A stretch of 64,000 bases of DNA from Opitutia bacterium. Its GTDB lineage: Bacteria > Verrucomicrobiota > Verrucomicrobiia > Opitutales > UBA953. The number at the start of each line of letters is the position of its first letter. Position 1 is the stretch's first letter. Below are positions 24,417 to 33,983 of the stretch, in pieces. The translations under genes and the position numbers were made by a program. The notes beneath the pieces were generated by a model. The model had not been told where the DNA came from and made no database searches. It was given only the letters and a program-made list of their open reading frames with translations. The DNA lies in the NCBI GenBank assembly GCA_003569165.1, contig BGOI01000002.1, positions 1-64,000 on the forward strand, written 5' to 3'.

Positions 24417-26558
24417 TTACTTCTTGTCGGGGGCGGCCGGGGCGGCGGGCGCCTTGCCGGGGACGTTATCGATGATCTTCTTCACCTCGGTGCCATTGGC
24501 GCTGTTGGCGACCCGGCTGAGGGCGTCGAGGTTGTCGACGGCCGAGCTGTTGAGCACGTAAGGGCGGAGGAAGATGACCAGCTCCTGCTTCTCCTCAAGG
24601 TTGGTCGAGGAGCCGAAGATATCGCCGATGATCGGGATGGGGCCGAGGCGCGAGGTGGACTTCGTGGTCACCGTGCGCTGGAGGCCGCCGAGGACGACGA
24701 TCTCGCCGCTCATCGCGCTCACGTAGGAATCGGTCGTGCGACGGCCGATGATCGGCTGGTCGTTGCCATCGAGAATGGTCGAGCCGAGGATGTCTTCGAC
24801 CGACTGCGAGATCTGCAATTGAACAGCGCCGTCCTTCCCGATGAGCGGGAGCACCTTGAGCGTGATGCCGATATCGCGCTGCGAGACCGTAGAGGTGATT
24901 TGGCCCGTGGTGGCGGCGACCGTCGAGCCCGTGATGACCGGGCGAGATTCGCCGACAAAGAGCGTCGCTTCCTTATTATGGGTCGTCGTGATGGCCGGCA
25001 CCGAGAGGATCTTCAGGTCGCCCTTGCGCGGGGTGGTGACGAGGCCGATCGTGGCGCTCAGGCTGTTCGTGCCGGGAGCGAGCGAGCCTTGGACCGGATT
25101 CACGATGGTCTGGCCGGTGTTGAGGACAGGATTGACCGGGGTGACGGGGATGCCCGTGACGCCGAAGCCGGCGCCGCTGCCGCCGATGCCGACGAGCTTG
25201 CCGTTTTGGACCGTGAGCCCGAGGGTGCTGAAGCCGTTGCTTTCGTTATCGGAGAGCTTCACTTCAGCGATGACGACTTCGATGCGGACCTGCGGGAGGA
25301 CGATGTCGACCTTGTCGATCAGGTCATAAAGCAGGCGAAGGTCATCGTTGGTGCCCGAGACCACGACCGAGTTGCTGCGGACATCGGGGAGAACGGTGAG
25401 GTTGCTGCTGAACTCGTCGGCGCCCATCTGGGAAGTGGTGGCACCGGCGGGAGCCCCGGGGGCGGCGACCGGGGTCGGGGTGCGATTGACGGTAGCGCTG
25501 CGGACCGTGTTGCCAGCGCGGGCAGCGGCGGTCGTCTGGCCCGTGACGAGGGAGGTGACGAGGGTCGCGACCTGCTGGGCGTCGGCGTGGCGCAGGAAGA
25601 TCACATCGGTCTTCGTGTTCGGGTTGGATTTCTGGTCGAGCGTCTCAATCAGCTTGTCGAAGAAATCATGCTGGTCAGCCGAGCCCATGAGGAGGACGCG
25701 GTTGGTGCGCTCGTCGGCGAGGAAGGTAGTGCCCGTGCTGAGGCGGAAAGGCGCACCGCCAGAGGCGACCGCCTGAGTGCGGAGCATCGCCGTGAGCTTG
25801 TTGACCAAGTCGGTGGCCATCGCATTCTTGAGCGTGTAGCTCTTGGTCACGACGAGGTCGAGCTGGGGGCGGTCGAGTTCGGCGACCAGTTTCTCGATCT
25901 TCTGGAGGTTCGTGATCGAGTCGGTGATCAGGAAGGCGTTGTTACGGCCGAAGTAGACGGGCGGCGAAGCGAGGGTCGTGTTGAGGCTCGAGATGATCTG
26001 CGTGATGAACTCCTGGGCATTGGCGTGCTTGAGCGTGTAGATCTTCGTGGCGATACGGCCGCTGGGCGGCAGCGTGAGCGTCGAGCCCGTGAGCAGCGTA
26101 GGCGACTCGGACTTCGCGACGAGGTTCGGGACGACCTTCAGGAATTTGTCGCCCTGCTGAATGACGGCGATGCCGTTGAGGTTGAGGAGCGTCTCGATCG
26201 CGAGCAGGGCTTCATCGCGGGTGATCGAAGCCGGGAGCGAGAGCGTGTAGACGCTGGCTGGGAGAGCCTGCGGGCGGAGGATAGACTTTCCCGTCCAGCG
26301 CTGCATCAGGTCGAGGACCTGGGCGATGGTCTCATCGCGCAGGATGACCGGACCGACTTGATCGGAGCCGCTAAGGCCCGGGAGCGGGACAGCGGCGACG
26401 ACGCCAGCGACCGGAGCCGGGGCGGCGACGGGCGCCGCGGCAGGGGCTGGAGCGGCCTGCGCGAAGCTCAAGGTCGGCGCCAAGGCGGCGGCGACAAGCA
26501 GATAGAAAAGGGGCAAGGTGGCCCGACCTTTTCGTTGGGTCGAATGGATGCTGTTCAC
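24417..26558 (-). CDS. gspD: Type II secretion secretin GspD
   Basis: Outer-membrane secretin. Signal peptide …LFYLLVAAALAPTLSFAQ, then an Ala/Pro linker, N0 domain (ETIAQVLDLMQRWTGKSIL), N1-N3 repeats (IYTLKHANAQEFITQIISSLN; KSYTLKNAMATDLVNKL; VIFLRHADAQQVATLVTSL), and the secretin core (IEVVIAEVKLSDNE … VPAITTTHNKEATLFVGE … LKVLPLIGKDGAVQLQISQSVED … VVLGGLQ … IPIIGDIFGS). A long C-terminal tail follows. First gene of the minus-strand half, so transcription order is D-E-F. Confidence 0.93.
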   Translation of the reverse strand: MNSIHSTQRKGRATLPLFYLLVAAALAPTLSFAQAAPAPAAAPVAAPAPVAGVVAAVPLPGLSGSDQVGPVILRDETIAQVLDLMQRWTGKSILRPQALPASVYTLSLPASITRDEALLAIETLLNLNGIAVIQQGDKFLKVVPNLVAKSESPTLLTGSTLTLPPSGRIATKIYTLKHANAQEFITQIISSLNTTLASPPVYFGRNNAFLITDSITNLQKIEKLVAELDRPQLDLVVTKSYTLKNAMATDLVNKLTAMLRTQAVASGGAPFRLSTGTTFLADERTNRVLLMGSADQHDFFDKLIETLDQKSNPNTKTDVIFLRHADAQQVATLVTSLVTGQTTAAARAGNTVRSATVNRTPTPVAAPGAPAGATTSQMGADEFSSNLTVLPDVRSNSVVVSGTNDDLRLLYDLIDKVDIVLPQVRIEVVIAEVKLSDNESNGFSTLGLTVQNGKLVGIGGSGAGFGVTGIPVTPVNPVLNTGQTIVNPVQGSLAPGTNSLSATIGLVTTPRKGDLKILSVPAITTTHNKEATLFVGESRPVITGSTVAATTGQITSTVSQRDIGITLKVLPLIGKDGAVQLQISQSVEDILGSTILDGNDQPIIGRRTTDSYVSAMSGEIVVLGGLQRTVTTKSTSRLGPIPIIGDIFGSSTNLEEKQELVIFLRPYVLNSSAVDNLDALSRVANSANGTEVKKIIDNVPGKAPAAPAAPDKK

Positions 26559-26668
26559 TGGAATAAGGGGTATGACTTGGATAACACCAAACCTGAGGAA
26601 TAGTTCGACGAAAAATCCGTTTTAGGGCGGTTATTTTGGGAGTTAACCCCATGGGGGATAAGGGGCAG

Positions 26669-26680
26669 ACCCTATTCTAG
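26669..26680 (-). promoter_or_regulatory. 12-bp motif shared by the two T2SS halves (copy 2)
   Basis: CTAGAATAGGGT on the minus strand, about 110 bp before the gspD start; identical to the 12-mer at 14758-14769 before the gspC-like gene. Spacing to the start codon is similar in both. Possible common regulator site; not proven. Confidence 0.35.
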
Positions 26681-26755
26681 TGAACAAGATTTCACCATTT
26701 TACTTGCCAGGCACCCAAAAGATGGCATATCAGTCACAAAAGACCCCTTTTATCG

Positions 26756-27295
26756 ATGCGCGAAGACCTCCCCGACTGGCTGGGCAAGCCCCCCCTCCGT
26801 GGAACCGACGAATGGAAAGTCTGGTTGGCCAAGTGGCGGCGCTATGCCAAGGCCGAGCTGCGGGACACGGCCGCAGACGACCCGGATTACGACTATGGCC
26901 TCCTGACCGTCGAAGAGCGCTGGCAGGTCGCCCTGAGATTGCAGGTCCAGGGCCAGATCGAAGCCGGCCGCCAGAACGGCCCCGTGCCGATGTCTTTGGT
27001 GCTCGGCCGGAAGGTCAGCGACCTTGACCACGCGGGCGTCGTCGCCTGGCAAGTCGGTCGGTCAGTCGTCTCGCCCATTCCGGACGAAGCCTTCACCCGC
27101 GCGCTCGAGTGGAGTAATCAGCGGGAGAACCCGCGTCGCCGGCGTATCTCGCACGGCATCCGCTACGGCTTCATCGCCGGGCTTGGCGGCGAGGCCGCGT
27201 CACCGGCCTGGTCTTCGCCCGACTATGTGGCCGCGTACGAAGCCGCGTGGGAACTCGGCAACGCGATCGCGATCGAAGGCGACCCGCGGGGATAA
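26756..27295 (+). CDS. Hypothetical soluble protein
   Basis: 179 residues, Trp- and Arg-rich N-terminus (EDLPDWLGKPPLRGTDEWKVWLAKWRR), a central region with GRKVSDLDHAGVVAWQVGRSVV, no signal peptide or clear membrane span. The reading frame is coherent over its whole length but no family was recognised. Divergent from gspD, and close (50 bp) to rmuC downstream. Confidence 0.6.
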   Translation: MREDLPDWLGKPPLRGTDEWKVWLAKWRRYAKAELRDTAADDPDYDYGLLTVEERWQVALRLQVQGQIEAGRQNGPVPMSLVLGRKVSDLDHAGVVAWQVGRSVVSPIPDEAFTRALEWSNQRENPRRRRISHGIRYGFIAGLGGEAASPAWSSPDYVAAYEAAWELGNAIAIEGDPRG

Positions 27296-27345
27296 GTTGC
27301 GGAAGGCCCGCGCCTGGGCAGAGTGTCTTTCTCATAAGCATCCTG

Positions 27346-28703
27346 ATGGAAACCTTCGTACAAATCATTCTCCTCCTCGCGGTTCTCGGCGTCCTCGCCT
27401 ACCTCGCCTTCTTCAAATCCACCGGCCCGAGCGTCGACGACAAGGGCAGCGAACTTTTGATCGCCGACCTCCGCCGTCAGCTCGGCGAAGCGAACGCCAC
27501 CGCGGAACGTGAACGTAACGCGAAGGCCGACGCCCAGGCGCGCGCCTCCGGAGCGGAGTCCGCCCGTAACGCCGCCGCCCAGCAGCTCACCGAAGCCCAG
27601 CAGGCCAACGCGCGGGCTGTCGAACAGCTGCGGGCCGACAACGCCAAGGCTCAAGCTGAAGCCAGCGCCCGCCACGAGCGCGATATCGCCGAACTCAAGG
27701 TCTCGTTCTCCAAGATGAGCACGGATGTCCTCCGCGGAATGACGCCCGACGTCACCAAGGAGGTCGCCAGCCAGGTCTCGCCGCTCATCTCCCAGATTAA
27801 CACCGCCTTGGAAAGTTATCGTAACGCCATGCAGCAGGGCATGCGCAGCCAAGGCGATGCGCTCGCCGCCGTCGGAGCGCAGATGAAGACCATCAGCGAG
27901 ACCACCGCCGCCTTGGCGACCAGCACGACGGACTTCACTTCCGTCCTGAAGTCGTCGCAGCACCGCGGAAAGTGGGGCGAACAGACGCTGCGCAACGTCG
28001 TCGAAGCGGCCGGCCTGAGCCCGCATTGCGACTTCGCCGAGCAGGTCTCGCAGGACGATGCGCGTCCCGACCTGATCGTGAAGTTGCCTGGCAACCGCTG
28101 TATCATCATCGACTCCAAGGTGCCCGAGTTTGACGTCGCCATCGCCGACCAGGCCGCGCCCAATCGCCGCGAACTCGTCGCCGCGCACGCCGCCAAGCTG
28201 CGCAAGACCATCCGCGACCTCGCCGCCAAGAATTACCCGGCGGCCATGGAGAAGCAGGGAGTGACGCCGTTCGACAAGGTGGTGCTCTTCCTCCGGCCGA
28301 ATCCCTGCTGAGCACCGCGCTCGAAGGCGACAATGAGCTCATCCTCGCCGCCGCTCGAGAAGGCATCCTCATCGCCACCCCTGCGACCCTCATGGGCTTC
28401 CTCGGTGCGATCAACCTCGCCTGGCAGCAGCACACTCAGGCGGAAAATGCCGGCCGCATCGCGGAGGAGGCCACCGAGCTCTTCGATCGCCTCGTGAAGT
28501 TCGCCGAACATTTCACCAAGGTCCGCAAAGGCCTGCTCGCCGCCTCGGAAAGCCTCGATGCGGCCATCGGCAGCTACGAGACGCGTATCCGACCGCAGGG
28601 CGAGCGCGTGCGCGAGCTCGGCGGAGCCTCCAGCCGTGACGCCCTGGGTGAGATCCTTCCGGTCAACGCCACGATCCGCCGCCTCGAGAATTCAGCGGAG
28701 TAA
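27346..28703 (+). CDS. rmuC: DNA recombination protein RmuC (frameshifted)
   Basis: Start METFVQIILLLAVLGVLAYLAFF, an N-terminal membrane anchor, then a long coiled coil (residues ~35-140), then the RmuC nuclease-like domain (HRGKWGEQTLRNVVEAAGL, PDLIVKLPGNRCIIIDSKVPEFD). After PFDKVVLFL the frame breaks at 28291-28296: one added C restores PAESLLSTALEGDNELILAAAREGILIATPATLMGFL, continuing to the ORF 28392-28703. RmuC limits recombination of inverted repeats, which is of interest in such a repeat-rich genome; that link is speculative. Confidence 0.87.
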
Positions 28704-28716
28704 CGGGGAGTCCTGC

Positions 28717-28792
28717 TGGTGGAGCCGATGAGGTTCGAACTCACGGCCTCGTCATTGCGAACGACGCGCTCTACCAACTGAGCTACGGCCCC
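28717..28792 (-). tRNA. tRNA-Ala (anticodon CGC)
   Basis: Full cloverleaf on the minus strand: acceptor GGGGCCG/CGGCTCC, D-arm GCTC..GAGC, anticodon stem CGTCG/TGACG with loop TTCGCAA (anticodon CGC), T-loop TTCGAAC, and an encoded CCA end. Confidence 0.92.
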
Positions 28793-28901
28793 AAACAGCA
28801 GGAGGATGAGGGAAGCCGCCCCCGCTGGGTCGGTCAAGGTTTAGATACCTGTCGCCTTGCTTCGGCTTGGTTTAGACCTATGTTCGACGGTCCCAATCAC
28901 C

Positions 28902-29561
28902 ATGCGCGTAGCCAAAGAAACCGTCGTCGCCATCGAATACACCCTGAAGGACGACCAGGGCAACATCATCGACGCCTCCGGCGATCGCGGCCCGATGGAG
29001 TATCTCCACGGCGCCCAGAACATCATCCCCGGCCTCGAGCAGGGCGTCGAAGGCCTCGTCGCCGGCGACACCAAGAACGTCCTCGTGCCTCCGCAGCTCG
29101 GCTACGGCGAATACAGCGAGAAGCTCCTCCAGCAGGTGCCCCTCAACGCGTTTGGCGCGAACACCCCGCAGATCGGCATGCGCTTCCACGCCGAGACCAA
29201 TCTCGGCATGCGCGTCCTCACGATCAAGAAGATCGAAGGCGAGGAAGTGACCCTGGACGGCAACCATGAGCTCGCCGGCAAGACCCTGCACTTCGACATC
29301 AAAGTCGTCTCCGTCCGCGCGGCCGAACTCACCGAACTCTCCCACGGTCATCCCCATCAGTCGGGCGGTTGCTGCGGCGGCGGCGGTTGTGGTTCCGGCG
29401 AAAGCTCCGAAGGCGGTTGCTGCTCCACTGGCGAAGCCTCCGAAGGTGGCTGCTGTTCCTCGGAAGAAGGCGCGGCTTCGAGCGGTTGCTGCTCCACCGA
29501 ACAGCCCGTCGCCCAGAAGCAAGGTGGCTGTGGTTCCGGCGGCTGCGGTTGCTCGGCCTGA
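28902..29561 (+). CDS. slyD: SlyD-type FKBP peptidyl-prolyl isomerase with Cys-rich tail
   Basis: FKBP domain split by an IF chaperone insert as in SlyD: MRVAKETVVAIEYTLKDDQGNIIDAS, GAQNIIPGLEQGVEGLVAGD, then GMRVLTIKKIEGEEVTLDGNHELAGKTLHFDIKVVSV. The start ATG at 28902 is chosen over the upstream track start. The C-terminal tail of ~70 residues is packed with Cys (repeated GGCC/SGCC and CGSGGCGC) plus a HGHPH run, comparable in style to the metal-binding tail of E. coli SlyD but organised as Cys pairs. Cytoplasmic folding and nickel/metal handling are inferred. Confidence 0.88.
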   Translation: MRVAKETVVAIEYTLKDDQGNIIDASGDRGPMEYLHGAQNIIPGLEQGVEGLVAGDTKNVLVPPQLGYGEYSEKLLQQVPLNAFGANTPQIGMRFHAETNLGMRVLTIKKIEGEEVTLDGNHELAGKTLHFDIKVVSVRAAELTELSHGHPHQSGGCCGGGGCGSGESSEGGCCSTGEASEGGCCSSEEGAASSGCCSTEQPVAQKQGGCGSGGCGCSA

Positions 29562-29582
29562 GCCTAGCTTCATCGCCTAACT

Positions 29583-29610
29583 AAAAGACCCCGGAACGCC
29601 GGGGTCTTTT
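29583..29610 (+). terminator. Bidirectional intrinsic terminator after slyD
   Basis: Perfect 12-bp stem AAAAGACCCCGG / CCGGGGTCTTTT with a 4-nt loop followed by T residues. Confidence 0.9.
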
Positions 29611-29655
29611 TATTGCCCATGTCCGCATGGATGGCAGGCTGACGTCACCCCGCGC

Positions 29656-30966
29656 ATGCGTTCTGCCCCTATCCATGCCCGTGACCTGACGCCGGGCCAG
29701 ACGCGCGTCTCGATCGCGATCATCGCGGTGCTGTTCTTCATCTTCGGCTTCGTGTCGTGGGTGAACGCGATCCTCATCCCCTATTTCAAGATTGGCTGCG
29801 AGCTGACGCACTTCGAAGCGTACCTGGTCACATTCGCTTTCTATATCTCGTACCTCCTATTCTCAATGCCGGCGGCGCACCTCCTCAAGCGCACCGGTTT
29901 CAAGCGCGGGATGATGATTGGCTTCTGGGTCATGGCGGTGGGCGCCTTCCTGTTCATCCCGGCGGCGATGACGCGGACGTACGGCCTTTTCCTCGGCGGC
30001 CTGTTCACGCTCGGCGCCGGCCTCGCCATCCTGCAGACGGCGGCGAATCCCTATATTACCATCCTGGGTTCCAAGGAGACCGCCGCGCGCCGCATCTGCG
30101 TGATGGGGATCTGCAATAAAGGTGCGGGGATTCTCGCACCGATTATCTTTGCGGCCGTCGTGTTCAAGGTCACCGACACCGATCTCTTCGCGGGCCTAGC
30201 GACGATGGGGCCGGCCGAGAAAGCCGCCGTGCTCGACGAGCTCATCCGCCGCGTCGTCGTCCCCTACGCGTGGGTCGGCGCGGCGCTCCTCCTGCTCGGA
30301 TTCCTCGTCCGCTTATCACCTCTCCCCGAGATAGACACCGAACACGAGACCGCCGAGGTCGCCGAAGCCAACGCCGACAAGACGGGCATCCTACAATTCC
30401 CGCACCTCATCCTCGGCGCACTCGGCATCTTCCTGCATGTCGGCACGCAGACCGTGGCGGTCGACACCATCATTGGGTACGCGGACACGATGGGCATTCC
30501 GCTCGCCGACGCGAAGATTCTGCCCGGCTGCGTGCTCGGGGGAATGATCTTCGGTTACCTATTAGGACTGACCCTCATCCCGCGGTACGTCTCACAGGTG
30601 ACGGCGTTGCGGCTCTGCACTGTCCTCGGCGTGGTCGCCACACTCGGCGTGCTGTTCGCCCCAGGCAAGCTGATGCTCTTCGGATTGAACGCCGACATCT
30701 CGCTCTGGTGTATCACGCTGCTCGGGCTCTCGAACTCGCTCACTTGGGCCGGTATCTGGCCGCTCGCGCTCGACGGCCTCGGGCGCTTCACCAAGACCGG
30801 CGCCTCCCTGATGATCATGGGCCTCTGCGGTAACGCGCTGATCCCACTCGGTTACGGCTGGCTGGCGGATCAATACTCCGCGCGCGGCGGGTACTGGATC
30901 CTGCTCCCCTGTTATTTATATCTGACGTATTACGCGATCAGTGGGCATAAGAAGAGGAAGTGGTAA
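29656..30966 (+). CDS. MFS sugar transporter of the FucP family
   Basis: 436 residues with about 12 membrane helices. FucP/GluP family motifs are evident: FFIFGFVSWVNAILIPYFK, GLAILQTAANPYITILGSKETAARRI and QFPHLILGALGIFLHVGTQTVAVD. Probably a sugar:proton symporter for fucose or a related hexose, in the inner membrane. Fits the polysaccharide-desulfation theme of the sulfatase gene but is not adjacent to it. Confidence 0.85.
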   Translation: MRSAPIHARDLTPGQTRVSIAIIAVLFFIFGFVSWVNAILIPYFKIGCELTHFEAYLVTFAFYISYLLFSMPAAHLLKRTGFKRGMMIGFWVMAVGAFLFIPAAMTRTYGLFLGGLFTLGAGLAILQTAANPYITILGSKETAARRICVMGICNKGAGILAPIIFAAVVFKVTDTDLFAGLATMGPAEKAAVLDELIRRVVVPYAWVGAALLLLGFLVRLSPLPEIDTEHETAEVAEANADKTGILQFPHLILGALGIFLHVGTQTVAVDTIIGYADTMGIPLADAKILPGCVLGGMIFGYLLGLTLIPRYVSQVTALRLCTVLGVVATLGVLFAPGKLMLFGLNADISLWCITLLGLSNSLTWAGIWPLALDGLGRFTKTGASLMIMGLCGNALIPLGYGWLADQYSARGGYWILLPCYLYLTYYAISGHKKRKW

Positions 30967-31290
30967 CGGCGGTTGGATGCGGGGCGCAAGCGCCGCGAGG
31001 GGACACGATTCGAGGACACGAGGGCCGGTGGGCACGAGGACTCGTAGCACAAATGAGAGGCACGGAGGCTCAGAGGCTCGGTTGACCAGAGGGATTCCTC
31101 GCTCAAGGGGAGACCGGAGACCGGATGATTGGCTGGGGGATATGTCCTCAGCTAACATTCCAGTTTCCAGTCTCCCTTGGTTTTGCGTGAAGGCAATTGC
31201 AGGCACTGTCGTGACGCGGTCCCGACCCTACCCATTGCATCTCATCTATTCAGCCCTCGATGCAGTCCTCTATGCTGTCATCGACTCAGT
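30967..31290. repeat. Mosaic intergenic repeat block after the FucP-type gene
   Basis: No gene. Holds GAGGACACGAGGG-type runs, 'CCGGAGACCGGATGATTGGCTGGGG' (31110-31136, also at 44470), a hairpin-type CGGTCCCGACCCTACC end (31213-31228, same as 9003-9018), and a GATGCAGTCCTC…TGCTGTCATCGA word resembling 9036-9050. Confidence 0.6.
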
Positions 31291-31304
31291 CATCTACCCT
31301 GCCC

Positions 31305-31712
31305 TCACCAAATCCAAACCAGCGCGATCTCGACGTCGGGATGCAGCGACTGTTTCACGGGGCAGGCGTTGGCGGCGCGGATGAGGCGATCACGGAGGTC
31401 TTCGGCGATGCCCGCCGGCATATGAATCGTCGCCTCAAGTTTCGCGATCCGGCGCGGCGGCTGGGCGGTCATGTGTTTCTCGACGTCGACGCGGAGGCCG
31501 CGGAAATCGAGTTCGAGTCCCTTGGCTTGGATGCCCAGGATCGTCATGATGCAGGTCGCCAGCGAAGTCGCGGTAAGGTCGGTCGGCGAGAACGACTCGC
31601 CCTTGCCGTGGTTGTCGACGGGCGCGTCGGTGTGCAGCACGGTACCGGAGGGACCGTGGGTGGCGCGCACGCGGAGGTCGCCGAGGTATTCGCAGGAGAT
31701 TTTGACGCCCAT
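31305..31712 (-). CDS. OsmC-family peroxiredoxin-like protein
   Basis: Start set at MGVKISCEYLGDLRVRATH; the track start 85 codons upstream runs through the terminator and ferredoxin gene in a shadow frame. OsmC/Ohr signature: SFSPTDLTATSLATCIMTI with the first redox Cys, and RAANACPVKQSL with the second. Reduces organic hydroperoxides. 135 residues, typical size. Last gene before the repeat block. Confidence 0.87.
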   Translation of the reverse strand: MGVKISCEYLGDLRVRATHGPSGTVLHTDAPVDNHGKGESFSPTDLTATSLATCIMTILGIQAKGLELDFRGLRVDVEKHMTAQPPRRIAKLEATIHMPAGIAEDLRDRLIRAANACPVKQSLHPDVEIALVWIW

Positions 31713-31751
31713 GTTTGGAAGTGTGGCGAAGTCATGGCGTCCCCCAAACAA

Positions 31752-31773
31752 AAAGCCCCGGAGGTCCGGGGCT
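31752..31773 (-). terminator. Intrinsic terminator of the ferredoxin gene
   Basis: On the minus strand: AGCCCCGG / CCGGGGCT stem followed by TTTTTGTTT, 22 bp after the ferredoxin stop and upstream of the osmC gene on the same strand. Confidence 0.85.
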
Positions 31774-31795
31774 TTCGGGGGAATCGCCAAAGCGA

Positions 31796-32029
31796 TTATT
31801 CGCCGTCCTTGCCGATAGCGTCGACCGGGCAGCCTTCGAGGGCTTCCATGCACTTGTCGATGCCTTCCTGGTCGGTCGGCTGGGCAAAGACGTAGGAGTA
31901 GCCACCATCGTCCTGACGAACGAAGGATTTCGGGGCAGTCTCGCGGCAGAGATCGCAGTCGATGCACTGGGAATCCACGTAGAATTTACCGGGGGCGCTT
32001 TCGGGACGCTTGTCGTTCTTGTCGGCCAT
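31796..32029 (-). CDS. Small 4Fe-4S ferredoxin
   Basis: 77 residues: FYVDSQCIDCDLCRETAP supplies three Cys ligands (C-x2-C-x2-C) and GCPVDAI the fourth. Single-cluster ferredoxin of the type used as a small electron carrier in the cytoplasm. Partner unknown. Has its own terminator. Confidence 0.9.
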   Translation of the reverse strand: MADKNDKRPESAPGKFYVDSQCIDCDLCRETAPKSFVRQDDGGYSYVFAQPTDQEGIDKCMEALEGCPVDAIGKDGE

Positions 32030-32076
32030 AGGGTGTGATTAATTGGAAGACGGCGGGCGTCTGTCAAGAATCCGCG

Positions 32077-32568
32077 TCAATTCGCGGGCAGCATGACAAT
32101 CAGCCGATGGCGAAAGCCGTCACGGCCGGCTAGATAGGCGGCGGAGAGGCGGTCCGTGGTGGCGAAGGTCACCTCGATGGTGCCGGCAGGCGTCAGGTTT
32201 GGGCGGAGGCCTGGGCTGACCTGCCGATCAAAGGCGGTGAGCGGGCGCACCGTGACCGAGTCGATCGGCAGCTCGTGCTCCTGCAGGATGACGAAACGGA
32301 TACGGCCGCGGGTGGCGGCGTCGACACCGTCCCAGCAGAAGAGCTGCTCCATGGCGATCGCGTCGTGCGTCTCGTAGGCCTGACGGAGATCATCGGCGAG
32401 GGCACGGAGACTGCGCGCATTCCACCAGCCCCAAACGGCGACCAGCGCGACGCCAAGTAAAAGGCCCACCAACGCCGCGGAGAGGCGACGGAGCCAGGGT
32501 TGCCGGAGGAAGAGTTGCAGCACGAGGGAGAAGGGCGTTGACCGAATAGCAGGGTCGGAGATAAGCAC
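32077..32568 (-). CDS. Small membrane-anchored protein
   Basis: The plausible part starts at a GTG near 32568 ([13 protein letters not shown]), because the longer track ORF runs antisense to purM. One membrane helix ([21 protein letters not shown]), then a periplasmic SnoaL/NTF2-like-style domain of ~130 residues ([24 protein letters not shown]). Function unknown. Divergent from purM with only about 10 bp between starts. Confidence 0.55.
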   Translation of the reverse strand: MLISDPAIRSTPFSLVLQLFLRQPWLRRLSAALVGLLLGVALVAVWGWWNARSLRALADDLRQAYETHDAIAMEQLFCWDGVDAATRGRIRFVILQEHELPIDSVTVRPLTAFDRQVSPGLRPNLTPAGTIEVTFATTDRLSAAYLAGRDGFRHRLIVMLPAN

Positions 32569-32577
32569 GCAAGAGCC

Positions 32578-33786
32578 ATGGCGCACGAAAGCAAGCCCTC
32601 CTCTGATTCCGGCCGATACGCGGCCCGGGGTGTGTCCGCCTCCAAGAGCGAAGTCCATGCCGCCGTCGACCGCCTCGACCCCGGCCTCTTTCCACAGGCC
32701 TTCTGCAAGATCGTCGCGGACAACCTGACGGGCGACGCCACGAAATGCGTCGTCACGCATTCGGACGGCTCTGGCACCAAGGCCTTACTTGCTTATCTCT
32801 GGTGGAAGGAGACCGGCGATGCCTCCGTCTTCCGCGGCATCGCGCAGGACAGCATCGTCATGAACATCGACGATCTCCTGTGCGTCGGCGTGACCAAGGG
32901 CGTCATCCTCTCCTCAACTATCAACCGCAACGCCAAGGCCATCCCGGGCGCGATCCTCGCGGAGCTTATCAACGGCACCGAAGACGTGCTGGCCATGCTG
33001 CGCGAACAGGGCTTCGGCATCACCTCTGGCGGCGGCGAGACGGCCGACGTCGGCGACCTCACGCCCACGCTGACCGTGGATTCCACCGCCACCGCGATCC
33101 TCAACCGGGCCGAAGTCGTGGACGCCGCGCACGTCGTCCCGGGCCTCGTCATCGTCGGCATCGCCTCCCATGGCCGTGCGAAATATGAGACCGCCGAGAA
33201 CAGCGGTATCGGCTCGAACGGCCTGACCAGCGCCCGCCACGAGCTCCTTTCGAAGTACTACGCAGAGAAGTATCCCGAAACCTACGACAAGGCCACCCCG
33301 GCCGACCTAGCGTACTGCGGGCCCCATCGCCTGACGGACCCCCTCCCCGGCTCGACCCTGACCGTCGGTCAGGCCCTCCTTTCGCCCACGCGCACCTACG
33401 CCCCCTATGCCCTGCGCCTGCTCCAGGCGCTCGGCCACCAGCGCGTCAAAGGCCTCGTCCATTGCTCCGGCGGGGGCCAGACCAAGTGCCGCCGGTTCGG
33501 CTCCAAGGTTCACTTCATTAAGGACAACCTCTTCCCGACGCCCCCCATTTTCGCCGAAATCGCCCGGGTCAGTGGGACGGACGCCAAGGAAATGCACCAG
33601 GTTTACAACATGGGGCACCGCCTGGAGGTGTTCGTGGAACCTAAGGACGCGGAGGTCGCGCTGCGCCTCGCCGCCGAGCTCGGCCTAGGTGCGCAGGTGA
33701 TCGGCCGAACCGAAGCCTCGACCCGCCCTGACGGGGCCAACCATGTGACCGTGATTAAAGACGGGCAGGTCCTAGCCTACGCCTGA
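32578..33786 (+). CDS. purM: Phosphoribosylformylglycinamidine cyclo-ligase (PurM)
   Basis: AIR synthase of purine biosynthesis. AIRS fold: [37 protein letters not shown] (ATP/Mg region), [12 protein letters not shown], and [30 protein letters not shown]. The chain is about 50 residues longer than E. coli PurM, with an insert around [10 protein letters not shown]. It ends GQVLAYA followed by a tRNA. The N-terminal extension starts at the ATG at 32578. Confidence 0.88.
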   Translation: MAHESKPSSDSGRYAARGVSASKSEVHAAVDRLDPGLFPQAFCKIVADNLTGDATKCVVTHSDGSGTKALLAYLWWKETGDASVFRGIAQDSIVMNIDDLLCVGVTKGVILSSTINRNAKAIPGAILAELINGTEDVLAMLREQGFGITSGGGETADVGDLTPTLTVDSTATAILNRAEVVDAAHVVPGLVIVGIASHGRAKYETAENSGIGSNGLTSARHELLSKYYAEKYPETYDKATPADLAYCGPHRLTDPLPGSTLTVGQALLSPTRTYAPYALRLLQALGHQRVKGLVHCSGGGQTKCRRFGSKVHFIKDNLFPTPPIFAEIARVSGTDAKEMHQVYNMGHRLEVFVEPKDAEVALRLAAELGLGAQVIGRTEASTRPDGANHVTVIKDGQVLAYA

Positions 33787-33819
33787 GGGGTCTCAGGGCT
33801 TGCTTCTTAAAGTGTCGGG

Positions 33820-33895
33820 TGGTCGGGCAGACAGGACTTGAACCTGCAACACCCTGCTCCCAAAGCAGGGACTCTACCAATTGAGATACTGCCCG
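33820..33895 (-). tRNA. tRNA-Pro (anticodon TGG)
   Basis: Minus-strand cloverleaf: acceptor CGGGCAG/CTGCCCG, anticodon stem CCTGC/GCAGG with loop TTTGGGA (anticodon TGG), T-loop TTCAAGT, and an encoded CCA. Confidence 0.92.
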
Positions 33896-33983
33896 GTACC
33901 CGAAGAAACAGTCTGATTTTGTGTTGCCGTCCTTGTCAAACTGCTAATCTCCAAGTGTTCCAACCCGCAAAACACCTCCATAC

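Noticed and set aside
24312-26603. 763-aa ORF antisense to gspD
   Set aside because: High-GC codon bias leaves the complementary frame open; composition is Arg/Asp/Gly-rich with no fold, and gspD is certain.
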